Shown in pieces: positions 56,636 through 64,000 of a stretch of 64,000 nt of DNA (positions are counted from its first letter, which is position 1; every line of letters starts with the position of its first letter). The stretch is taken from contig NZ_JACHXV010000001.1 in assembly GCF_014192375.1 (NCBI RefSeq), positions 62,001 to 126,000 of the forward strand. Direction: 5' to 3'. Origin of the DNA: Endobacter medicaginis. Its GTDB lineage: Bacteria; Pseudomonadota; Alphaproteobacteria; Acetobacterales; Acetobacteraceae. The position numbers and the translations under genes are program-made. The notes under the pieces are model-generated. The model was not told the DNA's origin. It made no database searches and was given only the letters and a program-made list of their open reading frames with translations.

Positions 56636-56959
56636 CTCGGGCGAGCGCGTGCCTCTGGCCGCAGGCACGCGTTCCTCTGGCTCCTCCCTGTCTGTTCCCG
56701 AGCGATCACGATCTCGACGCTGAGCTTTCGCCTAACGGTCACTTGAAAGGCGTCTCATTATAAATACTTATGTCACAGTACGGGCGCTCGTCTCAAGTTA
56801 TGATGAGAGTTTCGTAAGGAGCAAAACAGATTTCGGATTGGACAATAGTACCACGAATTTTTCGACTTCGGCCAAAAAAACACTCGCTTTCCTGAACAAC
56901 ATCCTGCTAGATAATCAACAGGGGCAAGCAAAGGGCTTGCAAATATTTGGAGATCAATC
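56636..56959. promoter_or_regulatory. 324-base AT-rich region before the secreted peptide gene
   Basis: No confident gene. The section 56750-56950 is strongly AT-rich, unlike the flanks, with a TATAAATACTTATG stretch at 56758-56771 that could be a promoter. A 48-codon TTG-start frame (56838-56984) overlaps the peptide gene and is listed among the rejected items. Confidence 0.35.
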
Positions 56960-57094
56960 ATGCGTTACAGCAACTTTCGTCTGATTGCCGCCGTTGTGGG
57001 CGCTGTCGTGGTCGCTCACCCGCATCTCGCCATGGCCGGTTCTCTCGCTGATCTGATCACCGTCCTGAGCCGCAACGTCGGCGTTCCGCACTAA
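56960..57094 (+). CDS. 44-residue secreted peptide precursor
   Basis: A 44-codon gene with GGAG at 56949-56952 and ATG at 56960. The peptide has a clear Sec signal: basic MRYSNFR, hydrophobic LIAAVVGAVVVA, and PHLAMA before the cleavage site. The predicted mature part is GSLADLITVLSRNVGVPH (18 residues). It is not a recognised family. It sits 115 bases upstream of a large periplasmic-sensor diguanylate cyclase on the same strand, so a signalling or modulatory role is possible (inference). Confidence 0.6.
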   Translation: MRYSNFRLIAAVVGAVVVAHPHLAMAGSLADLITVLSRNVGVPH

Positions 57095-57257
57095 TGCGTT
57101 GTCGGGGTGATCTTTCCAGATCAGGGAAGTCATCCCGACCCTTGATGTTCGTCCGTTTGAACGACCAAAGAGCATCGTGAGCAGCGCCGACTGGGGGTAA
57201 TATCTCGCTATGAGGTCGAGGTGTCTCCTGGTCTTGGATCGTGCTCCACAGCAGGCG

Positions 57258-60176
57258 ATGGCGATTCGCTGGTTGGCGATTGCTCTGGTCATCTTTTTGC
57301 TTTTCCTGTCCGGGCCAACCGCTTACGCCCAGACCCTGTCCGGACGCCTCTACAGCCATGCCCGCGGCCTGGTGGATGTCACTCCGCAGCAGATGCTGCA
57401 GACAGCGAGTGGCGCAATCTTTGTCAACACTGAAAGCCGGGCCTTTTTTTTTGACGGCCAGCGTTTTCTCGTGCTGGGCGAAAACCAGGGTATCAAGGGC
57501 TCGCCGACCTTCACCTATCTGGCCGCGAGTGCCGACCGGCGTTTCATCGTCGGGTCCCAGGTCGGCAGGCTTCTCGTTGCCAGAGATGACGGGCAACAGA
57601 CCTATCAGCGACTGAAGTTTCTCGAGGTCCGTTCGAGCACTGACCAACTGGTCAGTTTCGGCATCATGACCCCCTATGGTGCCGGCATGGTCGTGGCGAC
57701 TCAGTCACGATACGCCTATCTCGACCTCAGCGACCCGAAGCGTCCCCAGTTGACCGGGCTGCCCCCCGAACTGGCCGATGCCGATCACGTGCTTCATCAG
57801 GCCAGCAGCATCCTTGCCGACGGCCAGACATTGTGGGGTACTCTGCCCACCGGCGAGATTTGCTCGACCGGCGCCGGCGGCTCGCGCTGCTGGACGGCGC
57901 GCGACGGTCTGCCGAACGAGCGCTGGGGCGGACTGGCACGAACGCCATCCGGTCAGATCATCGCCCGTAGCCCCTATCATATGGTCTGGCTGGATCGATC
58001 AGACAATCACGTCCGTCGGATCGTGGATCTTCCCGATCCCGCGCAGGTCTACAGTGCACCCGGTGCCGCAAGCCAGGCAGTCATCGTGGCGCCGACCGGC
58101 GATTTGCTGACGCAGACCAGGCATGGCATCGCCATGTTGCGCGGAGATCGGTGGCTCAGGATCGACATCGCGCCGAGCGTCGGCAGCCTGAACATCTCGA
58201 CGCTGTTCCGGGATCGATCGGGTTCGCTCTGGGTCGGTGTGTTTGCCGTCGGGCTGATGCAGTATTTCAATTACGATACGACCGAGAGCTGGACCACCGA
58301 CAGCGGGCTGTCGAGCAATGTCGCCTGGGCCATCGCCCGTGACGGCGACCGGACGTTCATCGGCACCGATGGAGGTCTCAATCTCATGGTGGGCCGGTCC
58401 GAGCCACGTCCGTGGATGGAGTCGCAATCGACACAGGCGGTCGCGGTCGGTCGCAACGATACGCTCTGGGCCTGCATGAGCGATGGAACGCTGATGCGCG
58501 TGGACAGGCTGACCGGGCAATCACGTCGTTGGACTCTGCCGATGCTCACCAACGTCCATGTCGCGACGGACGGCTCTGTCTGGATCGCGACGGGCAAGGG
58601 CCTCTACCTGATTCATGACAATAGTACGTCTGTCACCGATCCCGTGCTCCGCAGCAGTCCCGATCTCACCATCACCGATCTGGCCGTCGATCCCGACGGC
58701 GAGCTCTGGCTCACCGGCAACGGCGCATTGTGGAACCTTGGACCCAATGGCAAGCTTGTCCAGACAGTCAGTGACTGGCACGAACAGGGGATCAGCCCGG
58801 AGATCGTGCGTCATTCTCCGGATGGGCCGATCTGGGTCGGATCGATGGACGGGCTGTTTCGCGTGGATCTCCGCGGCGATGGCCCGGTGGTTACACGTGT
58901 CCCCGACAGCCTGCTTCCGAACTCCACGATCATGGCGGTACTGCCGCATAGCAATGGCGATCTGTGGGTCGGCACCACTGCCGGCATCGCCATCGAGCGC
59001 AAGGGCATCTGGACCACAATCGACACCAATGACGGGCTGATCGGCAATGATGTCGCCGCGGACGGGATCGTTGAGGACGTCGACCACTCCGTCTGGGTCG
59101 CGACCAGCAGCGGCGTCACCCATATTCTTGATCCGGTCGCCATCCTGCGTCCGCACTTCCCGGTGGTGTCGCTGCTCAGCGAGACGGTGAACGGCGCACC
59201 GTACGATGGCGCTCTGCTGCCCAATGCTCCGGCGCGCCTGGACCTGATGCTTGGCGTGTTCGACAACCCTTATGGTGGACGCATCCAGTACCGCACCAGG
59301 ATGGTGGGCGTCGATCCGGACTGGATCGTGCAGCCGACCGGCAGTGCCATCTACCCCTTCCTGCCCAGCGGGCATCATGACCTGCTCGTCGAGGCCTATG
59401 ATCCGGTGCGTCATATCGCCTCGGAGCCGCTGCATGTCCTGGTCGCGATGGCAGAGCCCTGGTGGCGTCGCCCCTGGGCGATCGTCATCGCCGCGTTGCT
59501 GATCGCCGGTCTCGTGTGGCTCGCCCTGCGCTGGCGCACGGCCTATCTGGTCCGTCAGCGACACGCACTGGCCGAACAGGTCTCGTCGCGCACGCGCGAG
59601 CTCGAGCTGCGCACGCACGAGCTGGAGGAGGCGCGCCAGCGTCTCGAAGTGCTTGCCCAGCGCGATGCCCTCACCGGCCTGCTCAACCGCCGCGCGGTGC
59701 GCGACCTGTTCGACAAGCATGCAGGTCGAAAGGATGCCAGCCTCTCCGTCGCCCTGCTCGACGTCGATCACTTCAAGCGCATCAACGACACGCATGGCCA
59801 TCTCGGCGGCGATTCGGTGCTGGTCGAGATCGCCCGGCGGTTCGAACGCGCCTTCGTCGGCGGCGAGGTCATCGGCCGCTTCGGCGGCGAGGAATATGTC
59901 GTGCTGCTGCCCGGGCCGCCCGGTCTCGCACCCGAGGCCCTCAGACGGGTCGTGCGTGAGGTCGTGGACCGTCCGGTCTTCTTCGGGGCCCGCGTGATCC
60001 GCTTCACCGTCAGCGGCGGCATCGCCGACGTGTTGCCGTCCGAGACCTGGGAGCAGGCGCTCTCACGCGCCGACCAGGCGCTCTACGAGGCCAAGCGGGC
60101 CGGGCGAGACCTCATTCTCGAGGCGCATCCCGCCCTCACTCCGTCGCCGGTCGCCGCAGCACCACTCGGTTTCTGA
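57258..60176 (+). CDS. Periplasmic propeller sensor diguanylate cyclase (Reg_prop-Y_Y_Y-GGDEF)
   Basis: About 972 residues. Signal segment MAIRWLAIALVIFLLFLSG, then ~600 residues of regulator-propeller repeats (GSLWVGVFAVGLMQYF, GSVWIATGKGLYLI, GDLWVGTTAGIAI), a Y_Y_Y-type domain (~665-730, RTRMVGVDPDWIV), and a membrane segment (IVIAALLIAGLVWLAL). A coiled-coil (~775-800) precedes the GGDEF domain with catalytic RFGGEEY near 875. It makes c-di-GMP in response to a periplasmic ligand. An in-frame ATG at 57210 would add 16 residues; 57258 was chosen for its signal peptide. Confidence 0.9.
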   Translation: MAIRWLAIALVIFLLFLSGPTAYAQTLSGRLYSHARGLVDVTPQQMLQTASGAIFVNTESRAFFFDGQRFLVLGENQGIKGSPTFTYLAASADRRFIVGSQVGRLLVARDDGQQTYQRLKFLEVRSSTDQLVSFGIMTPYGAGMVVATQSRYAYLDLSDPKRPQLTGLPPELADADHVLHQASSILADGQTLWGTLPTGEICSTGAGGSRCWTARDGLPNERWGGLARTPSGQIIARSPYHMVWLDRSDNHVRRIVDLPDPAQVYSAPGAASQAVIVAPTGDLLTQTRHGIAMLRGDRWLRIDIAPSVGSLNISTLFRDRSGSLWVGVFAVGLMQYFNYDTTESWTTDSGLSSNVAWAIARDGDRTFIGTDGGLNLMVGRSEPRPWMESQSTQAVAVGRNDTLWACMSDGTLMRVDRLTGQSRRWTLPMLTNVHVATDGSVWIATGKGLYLIHDNSTSVTDPVLRSSPDLTITDLAVDPDGELWLTGNGALWNLGPNGKLVQTVSDWHEQGISPEIVRHSPDGPIWVGSMDGLFRVDLRGDGPVVTRVPDSLLPNSTIMAVLPHSNGDLWVGTTAGIAIERKGIWTTIDTNDGLIGNDVAADGIVEDVDHSVWVATSSGVTHILDPVAILRPHFPVVSLLSETVNGAPYDGALLPNAPARLDLMLGVFDNPYGGRIQYRTRMVGVDPDWIVQPTGSAIYPFLPSGHHDLLVEAYDPVRHIASEPLHVLVAMAEPWWRRPWAIVIAALLIAGLVWLALRWRTAYLVRQRHALAEQVSSRTRELELRTHELEEARQRLEVLAQRDALTGLLNRRAVRDLFDKHAGRKDASLSVALLDVDHFKRINDTHGHLGGDSVLVEIARRFERAFVGGEVIGRFGGEEYVVLLPGPPGLAPEALRRVVREVVDRPVFFGARVIRFTVSGGIADVLPSETWEQALSRADQALYEAKRAGRDLILEAHPALTPSPVAAAPLGF

Positions 60177-60216
60177 GCCCCATGGCTTCTCTGGCCCTCT
60201 GTCCCTGGCTGGTTCA

Positions 60217-60254
60217 TGTTGGGTGCGGTCATCGGCTGATGACCGCACCCAACA
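60217..60254. promoter_or_regulatory. Perfect 17-bp hairpin abutting a Shine-Dalgarno
   Basis: TGTTGGGTGCGGTCATC pairs perfectly with GATGACCGCACCCAACA around a GGCT loop. The right arm runs directly into AGGAGG (60254-60259), the ribosome-binding site of the next gene. It may terminate the preceding gene, protect the mRNA end, or regulate translation by masking the ribosome-binding site. There is no T-run. Confidence 0.8.
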
Positions 60255-60267
60255 GGAGGTTTCTGCC

Positions 60268-60516
60268 TTGAAGCTGACGTCCCTCCTCGCCCTGGCGGTG
60301 ACCGGCATGCTGACGCTGGGCGCCGCGAGCGCGGTTGCGCAGCCGGCACCGCCGCCACCTTCGCCCGGCCCTGTCGGGCCGCCGATGGCAGCACCTCCGC
60401 CGCCCCCTCCGCCCGGGGCCCGGCGGCTACCGCCGCCACCGCCACCGCATCGGTGGCGTCATCGCCACCGGGAATGGGACCGCTGGCACCGTCACTGGCA
60501 CTGGCGCTACGACTGA
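60268..60516 (+). CDS. Proline-rich, His/Trp-tailed exported protein
   Basis: 82 residues from a TTG start (60268) eight bases after AGGAGG. Signal peptide LKLTSLLALAVTGMLTLGA with ASAVAQ before cleavage. The mature part is Pro-rich (PAPPPPSPGPVGPP and several PPPPPP runs) and ends in an HRHREWDRWHRHWHW tail that could bind metal. No family is recognised. It ends 10 bases past the start of the convergent UPF0178 gene's 3' end, an overlap of the two tails. Confidence 0.7.
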   Translation: MKLTSLLALAVTGMLTLGAASAVAQPAPPPPSPGPVGPPMAAPPPPPPPGARRLPPPPPPHRWRHRHREWDRWHRHWHWRYD

Positions 60517-61019
60517 CCAGGGGCGATCCGGCTCCGGGCCACCGACCGACGCAAGGCCGTCAGCTCGGCATCGAGCGCGTTGAGAAATGCTGCGCGATGC
60601 TGTCTGGAGAACGGCGGCGGCCCGCCGCTTGCCAGGCCAAGTTCGCGCAGATGGGCGGATATTGCCCGCCCGGCGAGCTTTGCGCCGATATTGTCATTGC
60701 TCCACACGGTGCCGTTCGGCGCCAGGGCGCGCGCACCTGCGCCAAGGCAGCGCGCGGCAAGCGGAATGTCGGAGGTCACGCATAGATCGGCGGGTCCGAT
60801 CCGCTCGGCGATCCAGTCGTCGGCGCGATCCGCACCGTCCTCGACCAGCACCATCCGCACGAACGGCAATCCGGTGGGCCGGATCGGCCGGCTGCCATTG
60901 GTGACCAGCACCACGGGCAGGGAGAATCGGTGCGCGACGCGATAGATCTCCTCGCGCACCGGGCAGGCATCGGCATCGACATAGACCGTCGAAGCCGGCG
61001 CCGGCGAGGCTCCGCTCAA
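60507..61019 (-). CDS. UPF0178 (YaiI/YqxD-like) protein
   Basis: 170 residues from a TTG start overlapping the ahcY stop (TTGA). The NYN/PIN-like fold of this family opens [18 protein letters not shown], with [25 protein letters not shown] and [18 protein letters not shown]. Members resemble PIN-domain nucleases but no activity is established. It is probably cotranslated with ahcY. The 3' end overlaps the proline-rich gene tail-to-tail by 10 bases. Confidence 0.88.
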   Translation of the reverse strand: MSGASPAPASTVYVDADACPVREEIYRVAHRFSLPVVLVTNGSRPIRPTGLPFVRMVLVEDGADRADDWIAERIGPADLCVTSDIPLAARCLGAGARALAPNGTVWSNDNIGAKLAGRAISAHLRELGLASGGPPPFSRQHRAAFLNALDAELTALRRSVARSRIAPGQS

Positions 61020-62344
61020 TAGCGATACAGCTCGTGCTTGAACGGCCCGGCCGCGTCGAGGCCGAGATATTTCGCCTGTTCGGTGCTCAGCTTCGTCAGT
61101 GTCGCGCCGACCTTGGCCAGGTGCAGGGCGGCGACCTTCTCGTCGAGATGCTTGGGCAGCGTGTAGACCTGACGCTCGTATTTGCCCTCGGGCGCGGTCC
61201 ACAGTTCGATCTGGGCAAGGGTCTGGTTGGTGAACGAGGCCGACATCACGAAGCTCGGATGCCCGGTCGCATTGCCGAGATTCACCAGCCGCCCCTCGGA
61301 CAGCACGATGAGACGCTTGCCATCGGGGAACACCACCTCGTCGACCTGCGGTTTGACGTTCTCCCACTTGTAGTTGCGCAAGGACCCGATCTGGATCTCG
61401 GAATCGAAGTGGCCGATGTTGCACACGATCGCACGGTGCTTCATCGCGCGCATGTGGTCGAGCGTGATCACGTCGATATTGCCGGTGCAGGTCACGAACA
61501 GGTCGCCGCGCGGGGCGGCATCCTCCATCGTCACCACCTCGAAACCCTGCATCGCCGCCTGCAGCGCGCAGATCGGGTCGATCTCGGTGACCAGCACCCG
61601 GCAGCCCGAGGCGGCGAGCGAGGCGGCCGAACCCTTGCCGACATCGCCGTAGCCGGCGACCACCGCCACCTTGCCGGCCAGCATCACGTCGGTGCCGCGA
61701 CGGATGCCGTCCACCAGGCTTTCGCGGCAGCCATAGAGATTGTCGAATTTCGACTTGGTCACGCTGTCATTGACGTTGATCGCGGGCACCAGCAGCTTGC
61801 CGTCGCGCGCCATCTCCCACAGACGGTGCACGCCGGTGGTGGTCTCCTCGGAAATGCCGCGCACGTCGGCCAGCATCTCGGGATACTTGTCGTGCATCAG
61901 CAGGGTGAGATCGCCGCCATCGTCGAGGATCATGTTCGGCGTCCAACCGTCAGGCCCGCGCACCGTCTGCTCGATGCACCACCAGAACTCCTCCTCGCTG
62001 AGGCCCTTCCAGGCGAACACCGGGATGCCGGCGGCGGCGATCGCGGATGCGGCATGGTCCTGGGTCGAGAAGATGTTGCACGACGACCAGCGCACCGTCG
62101 CACCAAGCGCCACCAGCGTCTCGATCAGCACCGCGGTCTGGATGGTCATGTGCAGACAGCCGGCGATGCGTGCGCCCTTGAGCGGCTGGCTGTCGCCATA
62201 CTCGGCCCGCAGCGCCATCAGCCCGGGCATCTCGTCCTCGGCGATCGAGATCTCCTTGCGGCCCCATTCGGCGAGCGCGAGGTCGCGCACCTTGAAATCG
62301 CCGTCGGCGGCGGTGTCGTGCTTGATCGGGGTCTGGACGTTCAT
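61016..62344 (-). CDS. ahcY: S-adenosylhomocysteine hydrolase
   Basis: 442 residues. NAD-binding [21 protein letters not shown]-contacting [14 protein letters not shown] and [10 protein letters not shown], the catalytic-lysine region [13 protein letters not shown], and the C-terminal FKHELYRY, typical of the bacterial enzyme. It splits S-adenosylhomocysteine into homocysteine and adenosine. No SAH riboswitch was recognised in the 117 bases upstream. Its stop overlaps the UPF0178 TTG start. Confidence 0.96.
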   Translation of the reverse strand: MNVQTPIKHDTAADGDFKVRDLALAEWGRKEISIAEDEMPGLMALRAEYGDSQPLKGARIAGCLHMTIQTAVLIETLVALGATVRWSSCNIFSTQDHAASAIAAAGIPVFAWKGLSEEEFWWCIEQTVRGPDGWTPNMILDDGGDLTLLMHDKYPEMLADVRGISEETTTGVHRLWEMARDGKLLVPAINVNDSVTKSKFDNLYGCRESLVDGIRRGTDVMLAGKVAVVAGYGDVGKGSAASLAASGCRVLVTEIDPICALQAAMQGFEVVTMEDAAPRGDLFVTCTGNIDVITLDHMRAMKHRAIVCNIGHFDSEIQIGSLRNYKWENVKPQVDEVVFPDGKRLIVLSEGRLVNLGNATGHPSFVMSASFTNQTLAQIELWTAPEGKYERQVYTLPKHLDEKVAALHLAKVGATLTKLSTEQAKYLGLDAAGPFKHELYRY

Positions 62345-62460
62345 TCGGAATCGCTCCGTAGGTGGGCGCGGGGAGGGGCGGTCATCGTGACGGTACGCAC
62401 GGCCGCGATCGGCCTGCTATACCGGCTGCACCGCATCAGGGCCAGTGCGGGGGCGGGACG

Positions 62461-63309
62461 TCATCCAGCCTTGCGTGCCGGTTTGGCGCGTGCCTTGCGC
62501 TTCTTCGCCGGTTTGTCCTCGCCGAGGCTGCGCCGGAGTGCGGCCATCAGGTCGACGACATTGTCATCCTCTTCGATGGCGGCGGGTGCCGTGACCTCCG
62601 CCCCTTCGGCTTTCGCCGCGATGATCTCGCGCAGCCGGGTCTGATAGCGGTCCTCGGTATCGTCCGGCTCGAAGCGGCCGCTCTGGCGCTCGACGAGCTG
62701 GGTGGCGAGCTTGACCATCTCGGCTTCCGCCTTGTGCCGGCCGAGCCCGTCGAACAACGCCGCCGGATCGGCCACCTCGCGCGCATCGTGCAAAGTATAA
62801 AGTACCATCCCCTCGCCGAGCCGCATCACCGCCACCGCCCGCTCGCGCCGTGCGATCACCAGCCGCGACAAAGCCGCCATCTCCGCCTTGCCGATCGCGT
62901 CGCGCAGCACGACGAACACATCGTCGGCGGCATCGCGCCCCGAGCCATCCGGGGCGAGGTAATAGGCGGTGTCGAACCAGATCGGGTCGATGCTGCCGGT
63001 GGGCACGAACTTGTCGATCTTCAGCACCGACGAGGTCTCGATCCGCGCCGCCTCGAAATCCTCGTCGTCGAGCAGCACGTAGCGGTCCCGCCCGATCTCG
63101 TAGCCCCGCTGCAGATCGCGCCGCTCCAGCTCGTCGTCGGTCTGTGCGTCGAGCGTCACGTTTCGCACCCGGTTGCCGGTCGCCGGATTGATGAAATGGA
63201 AATGCAGCCCCTCCGAGGCCTGTCGCGATGGATGCAGCGCGATCGGGCACGACACCAGGGCGAGCCGCAACTGCCCGCGCCAGATCGCCCGTGTCGGACC
63301 GCGGCTCAT
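62461..63309 (-). CDS. ku: Non-homologous end-joining protein Ku
   Basis: 282 residues. The bacterial Ku core starts AIWRGQLRLALVSCPIALHPS, with FHFINPATGNRVRN, RGYEIGRDRYVLLDDEDFEA and the C-terminal basic tail AKKRKARAKPARKAG. Homodimers ring DNA ends and recruit LigD. The ATG at 63309 overlaps the ligD stop by four bases. Confidence 0.95.
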   Translation of the reverse strand: MSRGPTRAIWRGQLRLALVSCPIALHPSRQASEGLHFHFINPATGNRVRNVTLDAQTDDELERRDLQRGYEIGRDRYVLLDDEDFEAARIETSSVLKIDKFVPTGSIDPIWFDTAYYLAPDGSGRDAADDVFVVLRDAIGKAEMAALSRLVIARRERAVAVMRLGEGMVLYTLHDAREVADPAALFDGLGRHKAEAEMVKLATQLVERQSGRFEPDDTEDRYQTRLREIIAAKAEGAEVTAPAAIEEDDNVVDLMAALRRSLGEDKPAKKRKARAKPARKAG

Positions 63310-64000
63310 CGGCGGTCCCGCTTGACCGGCAAAGGCCGCGCCGCATCGGCGAAGCCCGCCCAGGGGTCGATCCAGGACTTGCGCAGCACCCGGCCCGGCA
63401 CCGTCTCGAGGGTATAGGTCGATGGATCCAGACGTGCGGTGACGGAACGCCAGGCCAGCGGCATCGCCACGCAGGCCCCGTCCCGTGCCCGTGGCGAGAA
63501 ACTGGCGATCGCCGTGCTGCCGAGCCCGTTGCGCAGCCAGTCGATCAGGATGCGCCCGCGTCGGATGTCCTTGCGGGTCGCGGCGACGAAACGGTCCGGG
63601 AACTCCTTTGCCAACGCTTCTGCGAAGGCCCGCGACCAGGCGCGCGCCGCATCCCAGCCCGCTTCCGGGCGCAGCGGCACCACCACATGCAGCCCCTTGC
63701 CGCCCGAACTGCGGCAGAATGCCGCCAGCCCCGCCTGTTCCAGTCGCTCACGGAGCAGCCGCGCCGCCTCGGCGATCGCGGCCATCGCGACCCCCTCGCC
63801 GGGATCGAGATCGAACACCAGCCGGTCGGGATGACCCGGATCGTCGAGCGTCGAGCCCCAGCTGTGCAGCTCGATCGCCGCGATCTGCGCACAGCCGATC
63901 AGCCCCGCCACCCCCTCGATCGCCAGATACGGCGCATCGTCGAACGCCCCCTCGACGATCGTGTCCGGCTGTCCGCGCCCGGCATGTTTCTGGAAGAAAT
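63306..64000 (-). CDS. ligD: DNA ligase D, polymerase domain end (partial)
   Basis: Only the C-terminal ~230 residues are in the window; the gene continues beyond the right edge. The reading is FFQKHAGRG, AIELHSWGSTLDDPGHPDRLVFDLDPG (DLDPG metal site of the AEP polymerase), FCRSSGGKGLHVVVPL (SGGKG-H), DRFVAATRKDIRRGRILIDWLRN and a terminal VPVKRDRR-like tail (here PLPVKRDRR). It ends after the polymerase domain. It works with Ku in bacterial end joining. Confidence 0.93.
   Translation of the reverse strand, partial: FFQKHAGRGQPDTIVEGAFDDAPYLAIEGVAGLIGCAQIAAIELHSWGSTLDDPGHPDRLVFDLDPGEGVAMAAIAEAARLLRERLEQAGLAAFCRSSGGKGLHVVVPLRPEAGWDAARAWSRAFAEALAKEFPDRFVAATRKDIRRGRILIDWLRNGLGSTAIASFSPRARDGACVAMPLAWRSVTARLDPSTYTLETVPGRVLRKSWIDPWAGFADAARPLPVKRDRR

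Noticed and set aside
56773-56961. 62-residue minus-strand frame in the AT-rich gap
   Set aside because: No ribosome-binding site, no motif and a Cys/Trp-rich chance composition.
56838-56984. TTG-start 48-codon frame before the secreted peptide
   Set aside because: The start is poor and AAGGAG lies too far upstream, it overlaps the better peptide gene in another frame, and AT-rich DNA gives such frames by chance.
62345-62460. Possible SAH riboswitch upstream of ahcY
   Set aside because: No recognisable SAH riboswitch core was found in the 117 bases before the start.

Overview
The window is dense, high-GC, single-chromosome-style DNA with short intergenic gaps and many 1-4 base gene overlaps. 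Gene content and order point to an alphaproteobacterium, most likely Acetobacteraceae (inferred from order and protein style; no search was run). The main clues are the mnmE-mnmG-rsmG-parA-parB cluster, hemE next to maf, the rsmI/LppC divergent pair, the leuS-lptE-holA operon and the DUF3576 protein upstream of leuS. The replication-initiation side of the chromosome is probably close. A promising oriC-like gap lies between maf and hemE (about 8124-8421), and two ParB-binding parS palindromes sit at the start of rsmG (14874-14889 and 14923-14938).

Layout. 1-2160: tail of an ABC importer operon (ATPase, permease, small-molecule kinase-like protein). 2168-5100: DedA membrane protein and a divergent exported S9 peptidase. 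5360-7261: a stand-alone GHKL-type ATPase of unknown role. 7284-12564: tRNA-Ala, maf, candidate oriC, the haem operon hemE-hemH-hemJ, sthA and tRNA-Lys. 12636-18174: chromosome segregation and tRNA-modification cluster. 18195-21066: DUF255 thioredoxin-like protein, DNA alkyltransferase, small membrane protein. 21080-25519: dTDP-rhamnose operon rmlB-rmlA-rmlC-rmlD with a glycosyltransferase. 25614-29003: phosphatase, rsmI, LppC-like lipoprotein and a hypothetical gene. 29164-33289: lipid A/Kdo operon (DUF374 acyltransferase, waaA, lpxK, LpxL-like acyltransferase). 33324-35281: a divergent pair of putative diiron enzymes around an AT-rich promoter region. 35374-43921: c-di-GMP enzyme, mdh, enoyl-CoA hydratase, SppA-like peptidase, ihfB, small genes and manC. 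43940-46168: small lipoprotein, a tRNA-Arg(CCT) gene split by a group I intron, and an HWE histidine kinase. 46291-51224: holA, lptE, leuS, DUF3576. 51272-56635: MFS transporter, HU-like protein, lytic transglycosylase, Wzm/Wzt-type polysaccharide exporter. 56960-60516: a 44-residue secreted peptide gene, a large periplasmic-sensor diguanylate cyclase, and a proline-rich exported protein behind a perfect hairpin. 60507-64000: UPF0178 protein, ahcY, and the Ku-LigD end-joining pair (LigD is cut by the window edge).

How the genes work together. Much of the window serves the cell envelope: lipid A acylation, Kdo transfer, LptE transport, rhamnose and GDP-mannose supply, ABC export of a polysaccharide, and peptidoglycan turnover. 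A second theme is chromosome maintenance (ParABS, IHF, HU, HolA, Ku/LigD, alkyltransferase). A third is c-di-GMP and two-component signalling. No insertion sequence, prophage or CRISPR array was seen. The most unusual items are the intron-containing tRNA-Arg, the divergent heme-oxygenase-like/ferritin-like diiron pair, the secreted peptide beside a propeller-GGDEF sensor, the GHKL ATPase and the oriC/parS landscape.
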